Origin: an uncultured Eubacteriales bacterium
Lineage (GTDB): Bacteria; Bacillota; Clostridia; Oscillospirales; QAKW01
Length of the DNA: 49,337 bases
Direction of reading: 5' to 3'
Assembly (NCBI GenBank): GCA_902492505.1
Contig: CABULU010000007.1
Span: 1 to 49,337, forward strand
Positions 16,534-24,837 of the stretch are shown here, piece after piece. The translations under genes were made by a program, and so were the position numbers. The notes beneath the pieces are model-generated. The model had not been told where the DNA came from and did not search any database. It worked only from the letters and a program-made list of their open reading frames with translations. Each line of letters starts with the position of its first letter. Within the stretch, counting starts at the first letter, position 1.

Positions 16534-17352
16534 CTACACCCCCGAATATGCGGAGAAGCCGCCGTCTACCGGAATTACCGTACCTGTAACAAAGCCGGAT
16601 GCATTATTGTCTGCAAGCCACATCAACGTACCGCAAAGCTCCCTGGCTTCACCAAAACGCCCCATCGGCGTTGCACGAAGAATTTTTTCCGTACGGGGAG
16701 TGGGATTTCCTTTATCATCAAACAACAGCGAACGGTTTTGATTTGTGACAAAAAAACCGGGAGCTATTGCGTTGACACGTATTCCCGATTTTGCAAAATA
16801 AACGGCAAGCCACTGCGTAAGATTTGAAACCGCCGCCTTTGCGCCGCTGTACGCAGGTATTTTTGTAAGCGGGCGGTAAGCGTTCATAGACGATACGTTA
16901 ATGATAACACCCTCGTTTTTAAGCATAAGCGGAGCAAAAACCTGAGTAGGCAGCAGCGTACCTAAAAAATTAAGTTCCAGAACAAACTTAATTCCGCTCT
17001 CGTCAAGGTTAAAAAAGCTTTTTGTGCTCTCTTCATCATACGTCTCATCTTCCGTTGTACCGCGAGGGTTGTTTCCGCCCGCGCCGTTTATAAGAAGATT
17101 CACCCTTCCAAAACGCTCCGTTACTTTATTGCGCGCAGACTCAAGACTTGTCTTGTCAAGGCAGTTTGCCTGCACCGCAAACGCATTCTCACCTATTTTT
17201 TCTGCGGCGGCTTTTGCCGCATCATAGTTTATGTCCAGCAGAGCAACCGTAGCACCGTTTTGCGCAAGAGTCTGCGCAAACATTGAGCAAAGCACGCCGC
17301 CAGCACCTGTAACCACTGCGGTTTTACCGGTCAAATCATGATTAAATCTCAT
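16534..17352 (-). CDS. SDR oxidoreductase, D-mannonate oxidoreductase-like
   Basis: A 272-aa short-chain dehydrogenase/reductase. Landmarks: TGKTAVVTGAGGVLC (cofactor loop), INGAGG, the catalytic Ser of NVSSMNAYR, YSGAK (Tyr-x-x-x-Lys) and VNAIAPGFFVTNQNR. The ending MGRFGEARELCGTLMWLA, SGFVTG and VPVDGGFSAYSGV resembles the SDR-type fructuronate reductase/mannonate oxidoreductases of Bacillota (YjmF/UxuB type), which act in hexuronate breakdown. I infer sugar-acid activity but not the exact substrate. I chose ATG 17352, which has AAAGGA upstream, over an in-frame TTG at 17376 that would overlap the previous gene. Confidence 0.85.
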   Translation of the reverse strand: MRFNHDLTGKTAVVTGAGGVLCSMFAQTLAQNGATVALLDINYDAAKAAAEKIGENAFAVQANCLDKTSLESARNKVTERFGRVNLLINGAGGNNPRGTTEDETYDEESTKSFFNLDESGIKFVLELNFLGTLLPTQVFAPLMLKNEGVIINVSSMNAYRPLTKIPAYSGAKAAVSNLTQWLAVYFAKSGIRVNAIAPGFFVTNQNRSLLFDDKGNPTPRTEKILRATPMGRFGEARELCGTLMWLADNNASGFVTGTVIPVDGGFSAYSGV

Positions 17353-17359
17353 TTGAATT

Positions 17360-18367
17360 TTATTCCTTTCTGTCAACGGTTATCAGATTACCGTCATAAA
17401 TTCTGCATAATGTTTCCATAGTTTGGCGGCAGCTTTCAAGCGGACACGGATTCTGCTCCGTTCCCGTACCGTCAAGACTTGAATAGAATTTACCGATAAG
17501 CTCCGAGTGCGAGCTGCCCCAGCAGGACTTGCCGGGAGTAATATCACCTACGCTGAAAATCTCTGCCCTGCCGTCTTTCGGGTATACGGCGCACGCTCTG
17601 AAGCTCAGATTTATATTTGCCCGCTCGCAAAACAGCATAATTTCCGCATCAGGCGACTTGCATGCGGAAACGGTAGAATAAAATACCGCACTTTTTTTGC
17701 CGTAATCTATTTCGGCGCACACGGTATCCTCCGTCTCGATTTCAGAATGAGACAGATTTGCACATACGGCGCGCACACCGGTCGGCTCCCCCAGAAATTC
17801 GCACAAAAGGTCAAGTGTATGCAACGCCTGATTGATAAGCACGCCGCCGCCCTCTGTATTATATCTGCCCCGCCAGTCACTTTCCGTATAATAGTCACCG
17901 CGACGGTGCCATGTGACAATTCCTCTCGCCCCAAGCAAAGCGCCGTATCTGCCGCTGTCAATCAACTGCTTTGCATGGCGGGTTGTCGCATTAAAACGGT
18001 TTTGAAAACAGACGCAAATCTGCACATTTTTGCTGTTTGCAGCTGCCGACAGCCTTTGAAACTCATTCATATTCATGACGGGCGGTTTTTCAAGCACAAC
18101 GTTAATGCCACGTATCAGTGCAGTCTCCGCCATAGACAGATGAAGAAAATGCGGTGTACAGATGTGCAGGACATCAATGTTTTCGTTATTCAGCATATTA
18201 TCAAGCTCTGTATATGCCGCAGCACCCGTTTTTACCGACATTGCAGCCGCACGCTCGGACTTTATATCACAAACGGCGCAAAGCTCAATCCCGTTTTCCT
18301 TCAGCGCCGCAGCATGAACTCCGCTGATTGCGCCGCAACCCACTATTGCCGCACGGTAGCTTTTCAT
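17360..18367 (-). CDS. Gfo/Idh/MocA family oxidoreductase, operon A
   Basis: A 335-aa NAD(P)-dependent sugar/inositol-type dehydrogenase. The N-terminal Rossmann fold has AAIVGCGAISGVHAAAL, HICTPHFLH and the conserved catalytic-region EKPP (VVLEKPPVMN). The C-terminal alpha/beta domain includes GGGVLINQALHTLDLLCEFLG, where His is the likely acid/base. The ATG shares one base with the stop of the preceding frameshifted paralogue (TGATG), and GAGGGGAG lies upstream. It is followed 7 nt later by the SDR. It probably oxidises a sugar hydroxyl to a keto group or reduces a keto intermediate; the substrate is unknown. Confidence 0.9.
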   Translation of the reverse strand: MKSYRAAIVGCGAISGVHAAALKENGIELCAVCDIKSERAAAMSVKTGAAAYTELDNMLNNENIDVLHICTPHFLHLSMAETALIRGINVVLEKPPVMNMNEFQRLSAAANSKNVQICVCFQNRFNATTRHAKQLIDSGRYGALLGARGIVTWHRRGDYYTESDWRGRYNTEGGGVLINQALHTLDLLCEFLGEPTGVRAVCANLSHSEIETEDTVCAEIDYGKKSAVFYSTVSACKSPDAEIMLFCERANINLSFRACAVYPKDGRAEIFSVGDITPGKSCWGSSHSELIGKFYSSLDGTGTEQNPCPLESCRQTMETLCRIYDGNLITVDRKE

Positions 18368-19525
18368 CAGTAGCTCCCCTCTGTATCAAGTACGGCACCG
18401 GCAGACGATACCTTTTTTTGCGATTTTGCCACACGCTCGGAAAGCAGACTGTAAAACAGTTCTTCATCGACAGGCAGCGTTACCTTTTTGCCCAGCCACG
18501 AAGAAAGATGCATTGCATTTGACAGCATAAGTCCGTTTATTCCCTCACAGCCGTCTGCAACAAGAGGAGCTCCGTTTAAAATATGCGCGGCAAAAGCCTT
18601 GAGCACACCGACATGCTGTTCATTCATACCGTCAGTTTCCACCTCAACCGCCGGGAGAGCATCCGGCTTTTTAAATCCCTCTTTTGCGGTTAAGCAGTAT
18701 TCCCGCTCATCAACACTAAGCCGGGTATATTTAAGGGAATGCGCACCGTCACAAACAAGCGTGCCGCGGGTTCCGGTTATCTCAAGACGGTTTGTACCCG
18801 GAGCGTCTCCCGTTGTCGTAACAAAAACGCCGGTTGCACCGTTTTTGAATTCAAGATATGCCGTCACATCGTCTTCTACCTCGATATCATGCCATTTGCC
18901 CTCGTGGCAAAACGCGCAAACCGACTCCGGCATTCCGCAAATCCACTGTAAGATCCAAATTATGCGGGCACTGATTCAATAGTACGCCGCCGCCCTCGCC
19001 CGCCCAGGTGGCGCGCCACTCACCGCTGTCATAATAGAACTGAGTGCGGTACCAGTCTGTAATTATCCAGTTTACACGCTTTATTTCACCGATATCACCT
19101 TTTTCTACCATCTCTTTCATTTTGCGGTAAACACAGTTTGTGCGCTGGTTAAACATCATGGCAAAGGTTTTATCCTGCTTTGCGGCAAACTCATTCATCT
19201 CGCGCACCTGCTTTGTGTACACGCCTGCCGGCTTTTCGCACATAACGTGCAGACCGTTTTCGAGCGCAGACATCACAAGCCGAGGATGGTCATAATGAGG
19301 AACGGCAATAATCGCCGCATCAATATCCGCATGCTTTAGCATATCAAGTGCATCGCAGTATACCGAAATATTGCCAAAGCATTCCTTTGCCCAGCTGCGG
19401 CGTTCTTCTTTTTTGTCTGCCACCGCACAAAGCTCCATATCCGGAATCTTTCCCTCAAAAATCTTCCGGGCATGGCTTGAACCCATATTGCCTATGCCCG
19501 CAATTCCGACTTTCAGCTTTTCCAT
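18367..19525 (-). pseudogene. Gfo/Idh/MocA oxidoreductase broken by a frameshift
   Basis: Two adjacent frames together make one ~386-residue dehydrogenase. The first (ATG 19525, AAGGAG upstream) carries the Rossmann GIAGIGNMGSSHA, CEKPAG and GGGVLLNQCPHNLDL. At 18949-18950 the frame changes, and QWICGMPESVCAFC plus a complete C-terminal domain continues to the stop at 18367. In relatives, NLDL is normally followed by one residue (Trp or Leu) and then QWICGMP. Here only a single A separates CTT from CAG, consistent with loss of 2 nt, for example from a CTTTTACAG run. It could be a true mutation, a consensus-assembly error or, less likely, recoding. The downstream genes remain intact. Confidence 0.88.
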
Positions 19526-19536
19526 AACTATTCTCC

Positions 19537-20289
19537 TTAAAAATATTTTTTCAGATTTTCATAGCTGCGTTCAAGACATTCAAACGGATCTTCACCGTTG
19601 CAGTCATCCTGCTCGACAAGCGCATATTTTGTACCTGCGTTCTCAAGCCGCTCTAAAATACGCGGATAATTCATATTTCCCTCCATTACGGGAAGCATTA
19701 CAATTTCACCGTTCTTGATTCCGTAATCCTTAAGGTGAACACAGTCAATCCTGCCGGAAAGCCTGTCAATCCAGTCGCAGACATCCGCACCGCCGTAATT
19801 AACCCAGTAACAATCAAGCGTCACCTTCATCTGTTCGGGTGAAAAGGCATTTAGAAGTCTGTCAAAAATCAAGCAACCATCCACACGCTCAAATTCAAAA
19901 GCATGATTGTGATATGTAAATGCAAGGTCTGCGGCACGCAGTTCCTCAACCGCGCGCGTAAAATACTGTTTAAATTCGTCAACGCCCGCAGCCGAGCGAT
20001 AAACCTTTGGCATAGAGCCGAGTCCCACATATTTGCAATTCATAATTTTATGTTCCGCTATAACGCGGGCAGTATCGCCGAGCAGTCTGTCGGAAGGGAT
20101 ATGAGTCACGGCAATCTCAAGAGAAAGCCTGTCGCATATCGACCGCAGTTTTTGAGCGTCGATTTTGCCGATTCCCGAAACCTGTACGCATGAATAGCCC
20201 ATTTTTGCTATCCGCTCAAGTCCGCGCTCAATTTCATCGGGAGTTTTCATCTGTTTTCTGAGGGTATAAAGCTGTGCGCCGAGTTTCAT
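19537..20289 (-). CDS. Sugar phosphate isomerase/epimerase (TIM barrel), first gene of operon A
   Basis: A 250-aa AP-endonuclease-2-type TIM barrel starting GAQLYTLRKQMKT, typical of the short clade with this opening. Putative metal ligands: FTYHNHAFEFER (His/Glu), VTLDCYWV (Asp), IDCVHLKDYG (His) and ALVEQDDCNG (Glu). It is the first gene of operon A, with AGAGGTG 7 nt before the ATG, and is transcribed away from the AraC-type regulator at 20386. It is followed 11 nt later by the frameshifted oxidoreductase. Sequence resemblance to IolE/IolI-like enzymes is at fold level only. Confidence 0.88.
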   Translation of the reverse strand: MKLGAQLYTLRKQMKTPDEIERGLERIAKMGYSCVQVSGIGKIDAQKLRSICDRLSLEIAVTHIPSDRLLGDTARVIAEHKIMNCKYVGLGSMPKVYRSAAGVDEFKQYFTRAVEELRAADLAFTYHNHAFEFERVDGCLIFDRLLNAFSPEQMKVTLDCYWVNYGGADVCDWIDRLSGRIDCVHLKDYGIKNGEIVMLPVMEGNMNYPRILERLENAGTKYALVEQDDCNGEDPFECLERSYENLKKYF

Positions 20290-20316
20290 AAAAAAGCACC
20301 TCTCGTTTTTTCTTAA

Positions 20317-20325
20317 ATTATAGCA
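20317..20325 (-). promoter_or_regulatory. Extended -10 promoter of operon A
   Basis: Minus strand TGC followed by TATAAT (-10 at 20317-20322, TG at 20324-20325). The -35 position (20340-20345) is poor (ATTAAA), as expected for an activator-dependent promoter. An AraC-like half-site lies at its edge. Confidence 0.6.
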
Positions 20326-20344
20326 TTTTAAAGCCAGTATTTAA

Positions 20345-20371
20345 TTGCATATTATAACTTTTATATTGCAA
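20345..20371. promoter_or_regulatory. Putative AraC-type operator: two TTGC half-sites 21 bp apart
   Basis: TTGCAT (20345-20350) and TTGCAA (20366-20371) are direct repeats with a 21-bp repeat distance, two helical turns. They lie between operon A and the AraC regulator gene, next to the weak -35 of operon A. A matching pair occurs at 27727-27751 in front of operon B. Confidence 0.5.
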
Positions 20372-20385
20372 AAATAGCGGTATTG

Positions 20386-21198
20386 ATGTATGATAATATC
20401 ATGAATACAAAAAACTTTAATAATCATTCGGTTCATGTTCGGTTCTCAGTATCGGACGGCGGCGACGACAATATCATAATTCACTGTCACAGCAATTACG
20501 AAATACTATACTTTATCCGCGGAAATGTTCGGTATATAATCGAGGGCGCCGAGTACAGCCTGACAGCCGGGAGCCTTTTGCTTATTCCGCCAAATGTCGT
20601 ACACGGTGTAAAAGCCTGCGGTGACGGAACGTATCAGCGGTGCGTTTTGGACATTTATCCGGGAGGATTTGACCTTGACGGCGAGAACTTACTGCGCAGG
20701 GTATTCAACAGCAAATGCTACTATGAGAATACCGACGGACGTGGAATAGGTAATGCCTTTGACGATATTTTCAATGCGGCGATTCTGGGTGACTGGGCAC
20801 TGAATATTTCAGTGCAGGCGCTGCTCATAAAAATCCTTTTGATGCAGGATACGCTTGAGGCCTCCGAACCGAAAATTGCAGCCAGCGGCGCTGTTTCACA
20901 AATAATTACCTATATTAATGAAAATTTTACGGAAAAAATTACGCTGGACGATATATCTGCTAAATTTTTCATAAGCAAGCATCATTTAAATAAGCTCTTT
21001 CGCAAGGCAACAGGAATTACCGTCGGAGAATACGTTATATACAAGCGTATATACTACGCTCGCGGGCTTATACAGCGTGGCGTGCGTGCAAGCGAGGCAG
21101 CTGAAAGCTCGGGATTTTCAGATTATTCCGCCTTTTATAAGGCTTACATCAAGCGTATGGGTCATAACCCTCAAAGCGACAGCCCGGTCGCGACGTAA
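20386..21198 (+). CDS. AraC-family transcriptional regulator A
   Basis: A ~270-aa regulator with an N-terminal cupin sensor domain (about 25-105: IIIHCHSNYEILYFIRG, LLLIPPNVVHGV) and a C-terminal double helix-turn-helix (about 175-265: ITLDDISAKFFISKHHLNKLFRKATG, then GFSDYSAFYKAYIKR). Divergent orientation from operon A makes it the likely local activator, sensing a sugar or pathway intermediate. The start is uncertain: ATG 20386, ATG 20401 and TTG 20383 are in frame, and none has a good ribosome site. Confidence 0.9.
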   Translation: MYDNIMNTKNFNNHSVHVRFSVSDGGDDNIIIHCHSNYEILYFIRGNVRYIIEGAEYSLTAGSLLLIPPNVVHGVKACGDGTYQRCVLDIYPGGFDLDGENLLRRVFNSKCYYENTDGRGIGNAFDDIFNAAILGDWALNISVQALLIKILLMQDTLEASEPKIAASGAVSQIITYINENFTEKITLDDISAKFFISKHHLNKLFRKATGITVGEYVIYKRIYYARGLIQRGVRASEAAESSGFSDYSAFYKAYIKRMGHNPQSDSPVAT

Positions 21199-21215
21199 AC
21201 TGAACAAAAATTTAA

Positions 21216-21251
21216 ATATTTGTTGCAAATATGTTGTGTTTATTATATAAT
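21216..21251 (+). promoter_or_regulatory. Promoter of cotH-like gene with overlapping inverted repeat
   Basis: TTGCAA (21223-21228), 17-bp spacer, TATAAT (21246-21251). A 7-bp inverted repeat, ATATTTG (21216-21222) with CAAATAT (21226-21232), overlaps the -35 box and could be an operator. Confidence 0.65.
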
Positions 21252-21286
21252 GATTGTAAATAAATCTGTAAAGCAGGGCTAATATT

Positions 21287-23014
21287 ATGAAACGAATAAT
21301 ATCAGTTTTAACAGTTGCCGTAATGCTTATTACATTGCTGGGCAGCTGCGGAAAAAAACCGGCACAGGATACGGACAGTGAGCAGACCACAAACAGTCAG
21401 GACGAAGATTCACAAAATTCTCCGAATAAAGCGGAGGAAGAAGGCTCCGACAGCAATAGCAATACATCAACGGACGATCAGTCAAAAGATGACGGCGACA
21501 AAAACCAAACCGGCGGAAAAGCCGAAGGAAACGATAAAACTCAAAATAACGGCAATACACCCTCCGGCGATAATAATACACAAAACGCCGGCAGCACCAC
21601 ACCAGGCGGCAATGACAACACGCCGTCAGACAGCTACGTTCCGCCTGTAACAAGCACTGACGATCCGGGCGATATTGACCCGGACGAAATCGGTCACTTT
21701 GAAAGTGACGGAGAAATAGATACACGATACGAGGGTAAAAACGACAATTTACCGTATATAGATAAAGCAGAAACAACGGTTTCGGATTTTGAGATAACAG
21801 CCGACAACTACGACGAGAAAAAACTTACGCTGCCCATAATGAAAATAGAGACGGGCAATGGTAAGGACATTACATCCAAAACGGAATATACGGGAGCTAC
21901 GGTTTCTATATCAAATACACTTAAAAACCACTCGCTTGGCGCTACGGCCGTAGATGTGCGCGGGCGCGGAAATTCAACCTGGTCCTATTTTGACAAAAAG
22001 GCATATAAGCTGAAATTTACGGTTAAAACCGACCTGTTCGGTATGGGCGCGGCAAAAAAATGGGTGCTGCTTGCCAATGCTTTGGACGAAAGCATGATGC
22101 GCAATTATCTTGCATTCAACCTTGGCAAAGCACTCGGTCTTGAATTTACAAGCGACTGCCAATTTTTAAATCTGTATCTCAACGGTGAGTACAAAGGGGT
22201 ATATCTTCTCTGCGAGCAGGTTCAGGAGGGCTCAAGCCGTGTAAACATAAACACATCCCCCATCGGTCAGGTTGACACGGGGTATCTTTTAGAGGGTATA
22301 AACAACGCCTCTCCTGTTGACTACAAAACCTTTCGCTTAGATGATGTAGACGGCAAGACACTCGGCAAAGAAGTATCCGGTAATAAAGTATTTACTTTTA
22401 TTATTAAGTCTCCCGACATTCTTCAGTGCACCGAAGAACAAAAAAGTTTTATCTCGGACTATGTTGCCAAAGCCAACGAAGCCATTTTCAAAAAGGACTG
22501 GGACGGTATTCAAAAGTATATTGATGTAGATTCTTTTGTAAACATGTTTCTGCTTGATGAAATTCTTCTCAATCAGGATATGGGTTATAGCTTTTACCTG
22601 TATAAAAAGCAGGGCGGCAAACTGTATATGGGACCCGCATGGGACTTTGACCAGGCATGTGGTTCTTCATCCCACGGCGGTTCAGGATATAAAGGCTGGT
22701 TTGCCGGAAGCGAGCTTCAGTGGTTTACAACCCTGATTGAAATGCCTCAGTTTAAAGAGCTTGTTTCAAAGCGGTATCAGGAAAAGAAAAGCGCCATTCG
22801 CGGTATGCTCGACACCATTGACAATATTGTCAACAAATACAGCTTTGACTTTGCAATGAGTAATTATGTGTTTAACACATTCGGCGACCCTAACCGCTGG
22901 CGGACAATGTATGAGATTGCATCCTGCAAAACGTACAAAGACCACATAGTTTATCTCAAAACCTGGCTTACAAACAGATTTATCTGGATGGAACATCAAC
23001 TGAATATAAAATAA
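21287..23014 (+). CDS. CotH-family (kinase-fold) lipoprotein
   Basis: A 575-aa lipoprotein. The signal sequence ends in lipobox LLGSC (Cys21). A ~120-residue low-complexity linker rich in Asn, Asp, Gly, Ser and Thr follows, then a CotH domain (from ~180). CotH signatures: VRGRGNSTW (~224), KKAYKLKF, KKWVLLANALDESMMRN, GEYKGVYLLCEQV, LNQDMGYSFYLYK (~429) and MGPAWDFDQACG (~449), the kinase-like metal-binding Asp region. In Bacillus, CotH phosphorylates spore-coat proteins. This outward-facing lipoprotein form more probably acts on the cell surface. AGGG lies 9 nt before the ATG. Confidence 0.9.
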   Translation: MKRIISVLTVAVMLITLLGSCGKKPAQDTDSEQTTNSQDEDSQNSPNKAEEEGSDSNSNTSTDDQSKDDGDKNQTGGKAEGNDKTQNNGNTPSGDNNTQNAGSTTPGGNDNTPSDSYVPPVTSTDDPGDIDPDEIGHFESDGEIDTRYEGKNDNLPYIDKAETTVSDFEITADNYDEKKLTLPIMKIETGNGKDITSKTEYTGATVSISNTLKNHSLGATAVDVRGRGNSTWSYFDKKAYKLKFTVKTDLFGMGAAKKWVLLANALDESMMRNYLAFNLGKALGLEFTSDCQFLNLYLNGEYKGVYLLCEQVQEGSSRVNINTSPIGQVDTGYLLEGINNASPVDYKTFRLDDVDGKTLGKEVSGNKVFTFIIKSPDILQCTEEQKSFISDYVAKANEAIFKKDWDGIQKYIDVDSFVNMFLLDEILLNQDMGYSFYLYKKQGGKLYMGPAWDFDQACGSSSHGGSGYKGWFAGSELQWFTTLIEMPQFKELVSKRYQEKKSAIRGMLDTIDNIVNKYSFDFAMSNYVFNTFGDPNRWRTMYEIASCKTYKDHIVYLKTWLTNRFIWMEHQLNIK

Positions 23015-23023
23015 ATATAGAAT

Positions 23024-23048
23024 TGCGGCGCACGAAAAGTGTGCCGCA
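23024..23048 (+). terminator. Hairpin terminator/attenuator after cotH-like gene
   Basis: A 10-bp stem (23024-23033 with 23039-23048, one G-U pair) with a 5-nt loop, followed by TATTTT. It lies only 17 nt before the DUF3737 start, so it may be a partial terminator. Confidence 0.65.
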
Positions 23049-23065
23049 TATTTTGAGGTGCCAAT

Positions 23066-23920
23066 ATGAAACTGATTGAAAATAAATGTTTTGATGAAGA
23101 ACGCGCGCTCTATCATCTTGAAAACGCCAAAGTCAGCCGATGCACATTTGCAGGACCTGCTGACGGAGAATCTGCTCTTAAGGAATCAAGCGATATTATC
23201 ATTTCCGAGTGTACTTTTTCACTGCGCTATCCGCTTTGGCATTCTAAAAACTTTTCACTTAAGCACTGCCATATGGACGAGCTCACACGCGCTGCGCTGT
23301 GGTACTCCGAAAACGGAAAAATCACAGACTGTATATTAAACGGCATCAAATGTCTCCGTGAATGCAACAACATATCGCTTGAACGAATTACCGCCAACTC
23401 TCCCGAGTTCGGCTGGAAATGTCGGGAAATATCAATGACAGACTGTAATATAGAGTCGGTTTATTACATGTTGGAATGTGAAGATTCTACATTGAAAAAC
23501 TTTACCCTGAACGGTAAATATTCATTTCAATATACAAAAAACCTGACTGTTGAAGACTCTAAGCTTTATACTAAGGATGCATTTTGGCATGCAAAAAACG
23601 TTACAGTCAAAAACAGCATTGTAAGCGGTGAATATCTCGGCTGGTATTCTGACGGTCTCACATTTATAAACTGTAAAATATCAGGAACTCAGCCGCTTTG
23701 CTATTGTAAAAATCTGTGTCTTATAAACTGCACCATGGATAACGCCGACCTGTCATTTGAGTATTCAGACGTTACAGCAGATATAAACGGCAAAATTCTG
23801 TCAATCAAAAATCCAAGGTCAGGCAAAATTGATGCAGACGAAATAGGCGAAATTATTCTTGAAAATTCAGTTATGGAAAATAATTGCCGCATTAATATAA
23901 AGAATACCTCTTTAATATAA
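23066..23920 (+). CDS. DUF3737 family beta-helix protein
   Basis: A 284-aa protein matching the DUF3737 pattern, a probable right-handed parallel beta-helix made of short repeats such as SSDIIISECTFS, SKNFSLKHCHM, CNNISLERITA and AKNVTVKNSIV. Recurrent PLWHSKN, ALWYSEN, AFWHAKN and LGWYSDG turns mark the coil boundaries. There is no signal peptide. The biochemical role is unknown; the fold is common in carbohydrate-active or carbohydrate-binding proteins. The ribosome site is GAGGTG. It sits between the CotH gene and a strong bidirectional terminator and may depend on read-through from the CotH promoter. Confidence 0.85.
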   Translation: MKLIENKCFDEERALYHLENAKVSRCTFAGPADGESALKESSDIIISECTFSLRYPLWHSKNFSLKHCHMDELTRAALWYSENGKITDCILNGIKCLRECNNISLERITANSPEFGWKCREISMTDCNIESVYYMLECEDSTLKNFTLNGKYSFQYTKNLTVEDSKLYTKDAFWHAKNVTVKNSIVSGEYLGWYSDGLTFINCKISGTQPLCYCKNLCLINCTMDNADLSFEYSDVTADINGKILSIKNPRSGKIDADEIGEIILENSVMENNCRINIKNTSLI

Positions 23921-23922
23921 AG

Positions 23923-23966
23923 CAAACAGCGCAGATGCAGTACAAAATCTACATCTGCGCTGTTTG
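23923..23966. terminator. Bidirectional terminator
   Basis: A 15-bp perfect stem (23923-23937 with 23952-23966) and a 14-nt loop, with TTTT following on the plus strand. It terminates the DUF3737 gene and the minus-strand small gene, whose stop codon (23949-23951) lies in the hairpin. Confidence 0.88.
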
Positions 23967-24164
23967 TTTTACAATTGAGGCAAGTTTAAAAATAAATTCC
24001 TCCGGTGACGGACGCGATGAAAAGTTATCCGCAAGGAATTTTTGAACATTGGGCTCACAGCTCTCATAACACCTGTCAATAGCGGCAGATATCTCCTGCC
24101 TGTAACTTTCAACATCCATACGGCGTGCGACTGCCGCACGCTTAAAAACTTCATCTATCCCCAT
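23949..24164 (-). CDS. Small Spo0A-C-like/unknown 71-aa protein
   Basis: A 71-aa protein beginning MGIDEVFKRAAVARRMDVES and containing PSPEEFIFKLASIV. Its pattern (residues preceding E-x-x-R/Q-x-E-I-x-x-AID, then ...PEEFI) recalls short Clostridia proteins often annotated as sporulation-initiation-factor-like, though I cannot confirm homology. AAGGGAGAG lies just before the ATG, supporting expression. It follows the DUF2812-like gene by 16 nt and appears cotranscribed with it. Its last codons lie within the terminator stem. Function unknown. Confidence 0.65.
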   Translation of the reverse strand: MGIDEVFKRAAVARRMDVESYRQEISAAIDRCYESCEPNVQKFLADNFSSRPSPEEFIFKLASIVKQTAQM

Positions 24165-24180
24165 TATCTCTCCCTTTCAG

Positions 24181-24699
24181 TCAGGATTTATCCCTGTCAA
24201 GCCGCAGACAACTCAAATATTGCTCAGTCCGAGACGCACGGTAAAAGTCACCGCAAGCCGCAAGCAAAAAAAGCAGCGCGGGAAAATACAAAACCGCAAG
24301 ACCCGTTCTGCCAGACAGCAAGATAAACACAGCAGTAAGCGCCAGCATCATCAGCGCGTACATTGAAACAGAGCTTTTATAACGCGCAAACGCCAAAAGA
24401 CGCTCATCGCTTGTCAAAAGCTCCGGCTTCCCTTTACTTTCCGGCTTTTTAAAAAGCGCCATATCTGCTTTTGCATACACAGCCTTAAGGTATTTGTCTT
24501 TTTTTTTATAATTCAACGCTGAAAATGACTTTCTACCGTGGCGCAAAGGTACATATTCATACAGCACCGGTATATCAGTCTTTTCAAACTCAAATTTAAA
24601 CGGCGCTGCACGCATCAGCTCCAGTCCGTCGGAATTCATTTTTTCCAACCAACGCTTTTCATCTACAAAGGAAAAAAACATTCTGTGTTTTACTGTCAT
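24181..24699 (-). CDS. DUF2812-like membrane protein
   Basis: A 172-aa protein whose first 60 residues (FFSFVDEKRWLEKMNSDGLEL, FKFEFEK, VLYEYVPLRHG) match the DUF2812 pattern of short hydrophobic/tryptophan motifs followed by a Tyr-rich strand. Two hydrophobic spans near the C-terminus (about 110-128 and 133-150) suggest membrane insertion. In other Firmicutes such proteins often sit beside PadR-type regulators; none is present here, and a 71-aa protein follows instead. GGGAG lies 6 nt before ATG 24699, which I prefer to the in-frame ATG at 24729. Confidence 0.7.
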   Translation of the reverse strand: MTVKHRMFFSFVDEKRWLEKMNSDGLELMRAAPFKFEFEKTDIPVLYEYVPLRHGRKSFSALNYKKKDKYLKAVYAKADMALFKKPESKGKPELLTSDERLLAFARYKSSVSMYALMMLALTAVFILLSGRTGLAVLYFPALLFLLAACGDFYRASRTEQYLSCLRLDRDKS

Positions 24700-24751
24700 T
24701 ATATTCTCCCGAAATCTATTATGGTCCATTTAGCCGCAGTTATCCGATAAA

Positions 24752-24780
24752 AGAATACTATAACTCAGGCAAAATGTCAA
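24752..24780 (-). promoter_or_regulatory. Promoter of DUF2812-like operon
   Basis: Minus strand perfect TTGACA (24775-24780), 17-bp spacer, TATTCT (24752-24757). Confidence 0.75.
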
Positions 24781-24789
24781 GAAAAGCAT

Positions 24790-24818
24790 AAAACCGGATA
24801 GATAATCTACCCGGTTTT
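24790..24818 (-). terminator. Terminator of operon B
   Basis: AAAACCGG (24790-24797) pairs with CCGGTTTT (24811-24818), with an inner TAGA/TCTA pairing and one mismatch. It lies about 20 nt after the stop of the last operon B gene. Confidence 0.75.
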
Positions 24819-24837
24819 GAATGAAGTCTTAATAGGC

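Noticed and set aside
17507..18373. A long open plus-strand frame (288 codons) antisense to operon A
   Set aside because: It lies opposite the conserved Gfo/Idh/MocA gene, has no recognisable domain and no ribosome site; it reflects the codon use of the real gene.
18930..18970. Programmed ribosomal frameshift in the oxidoreductase
   Set aside because: No slippery heptamer with a downstream hairpin or internal Shine-Dalgarno was visible; a simple 2-nt loss explains it.
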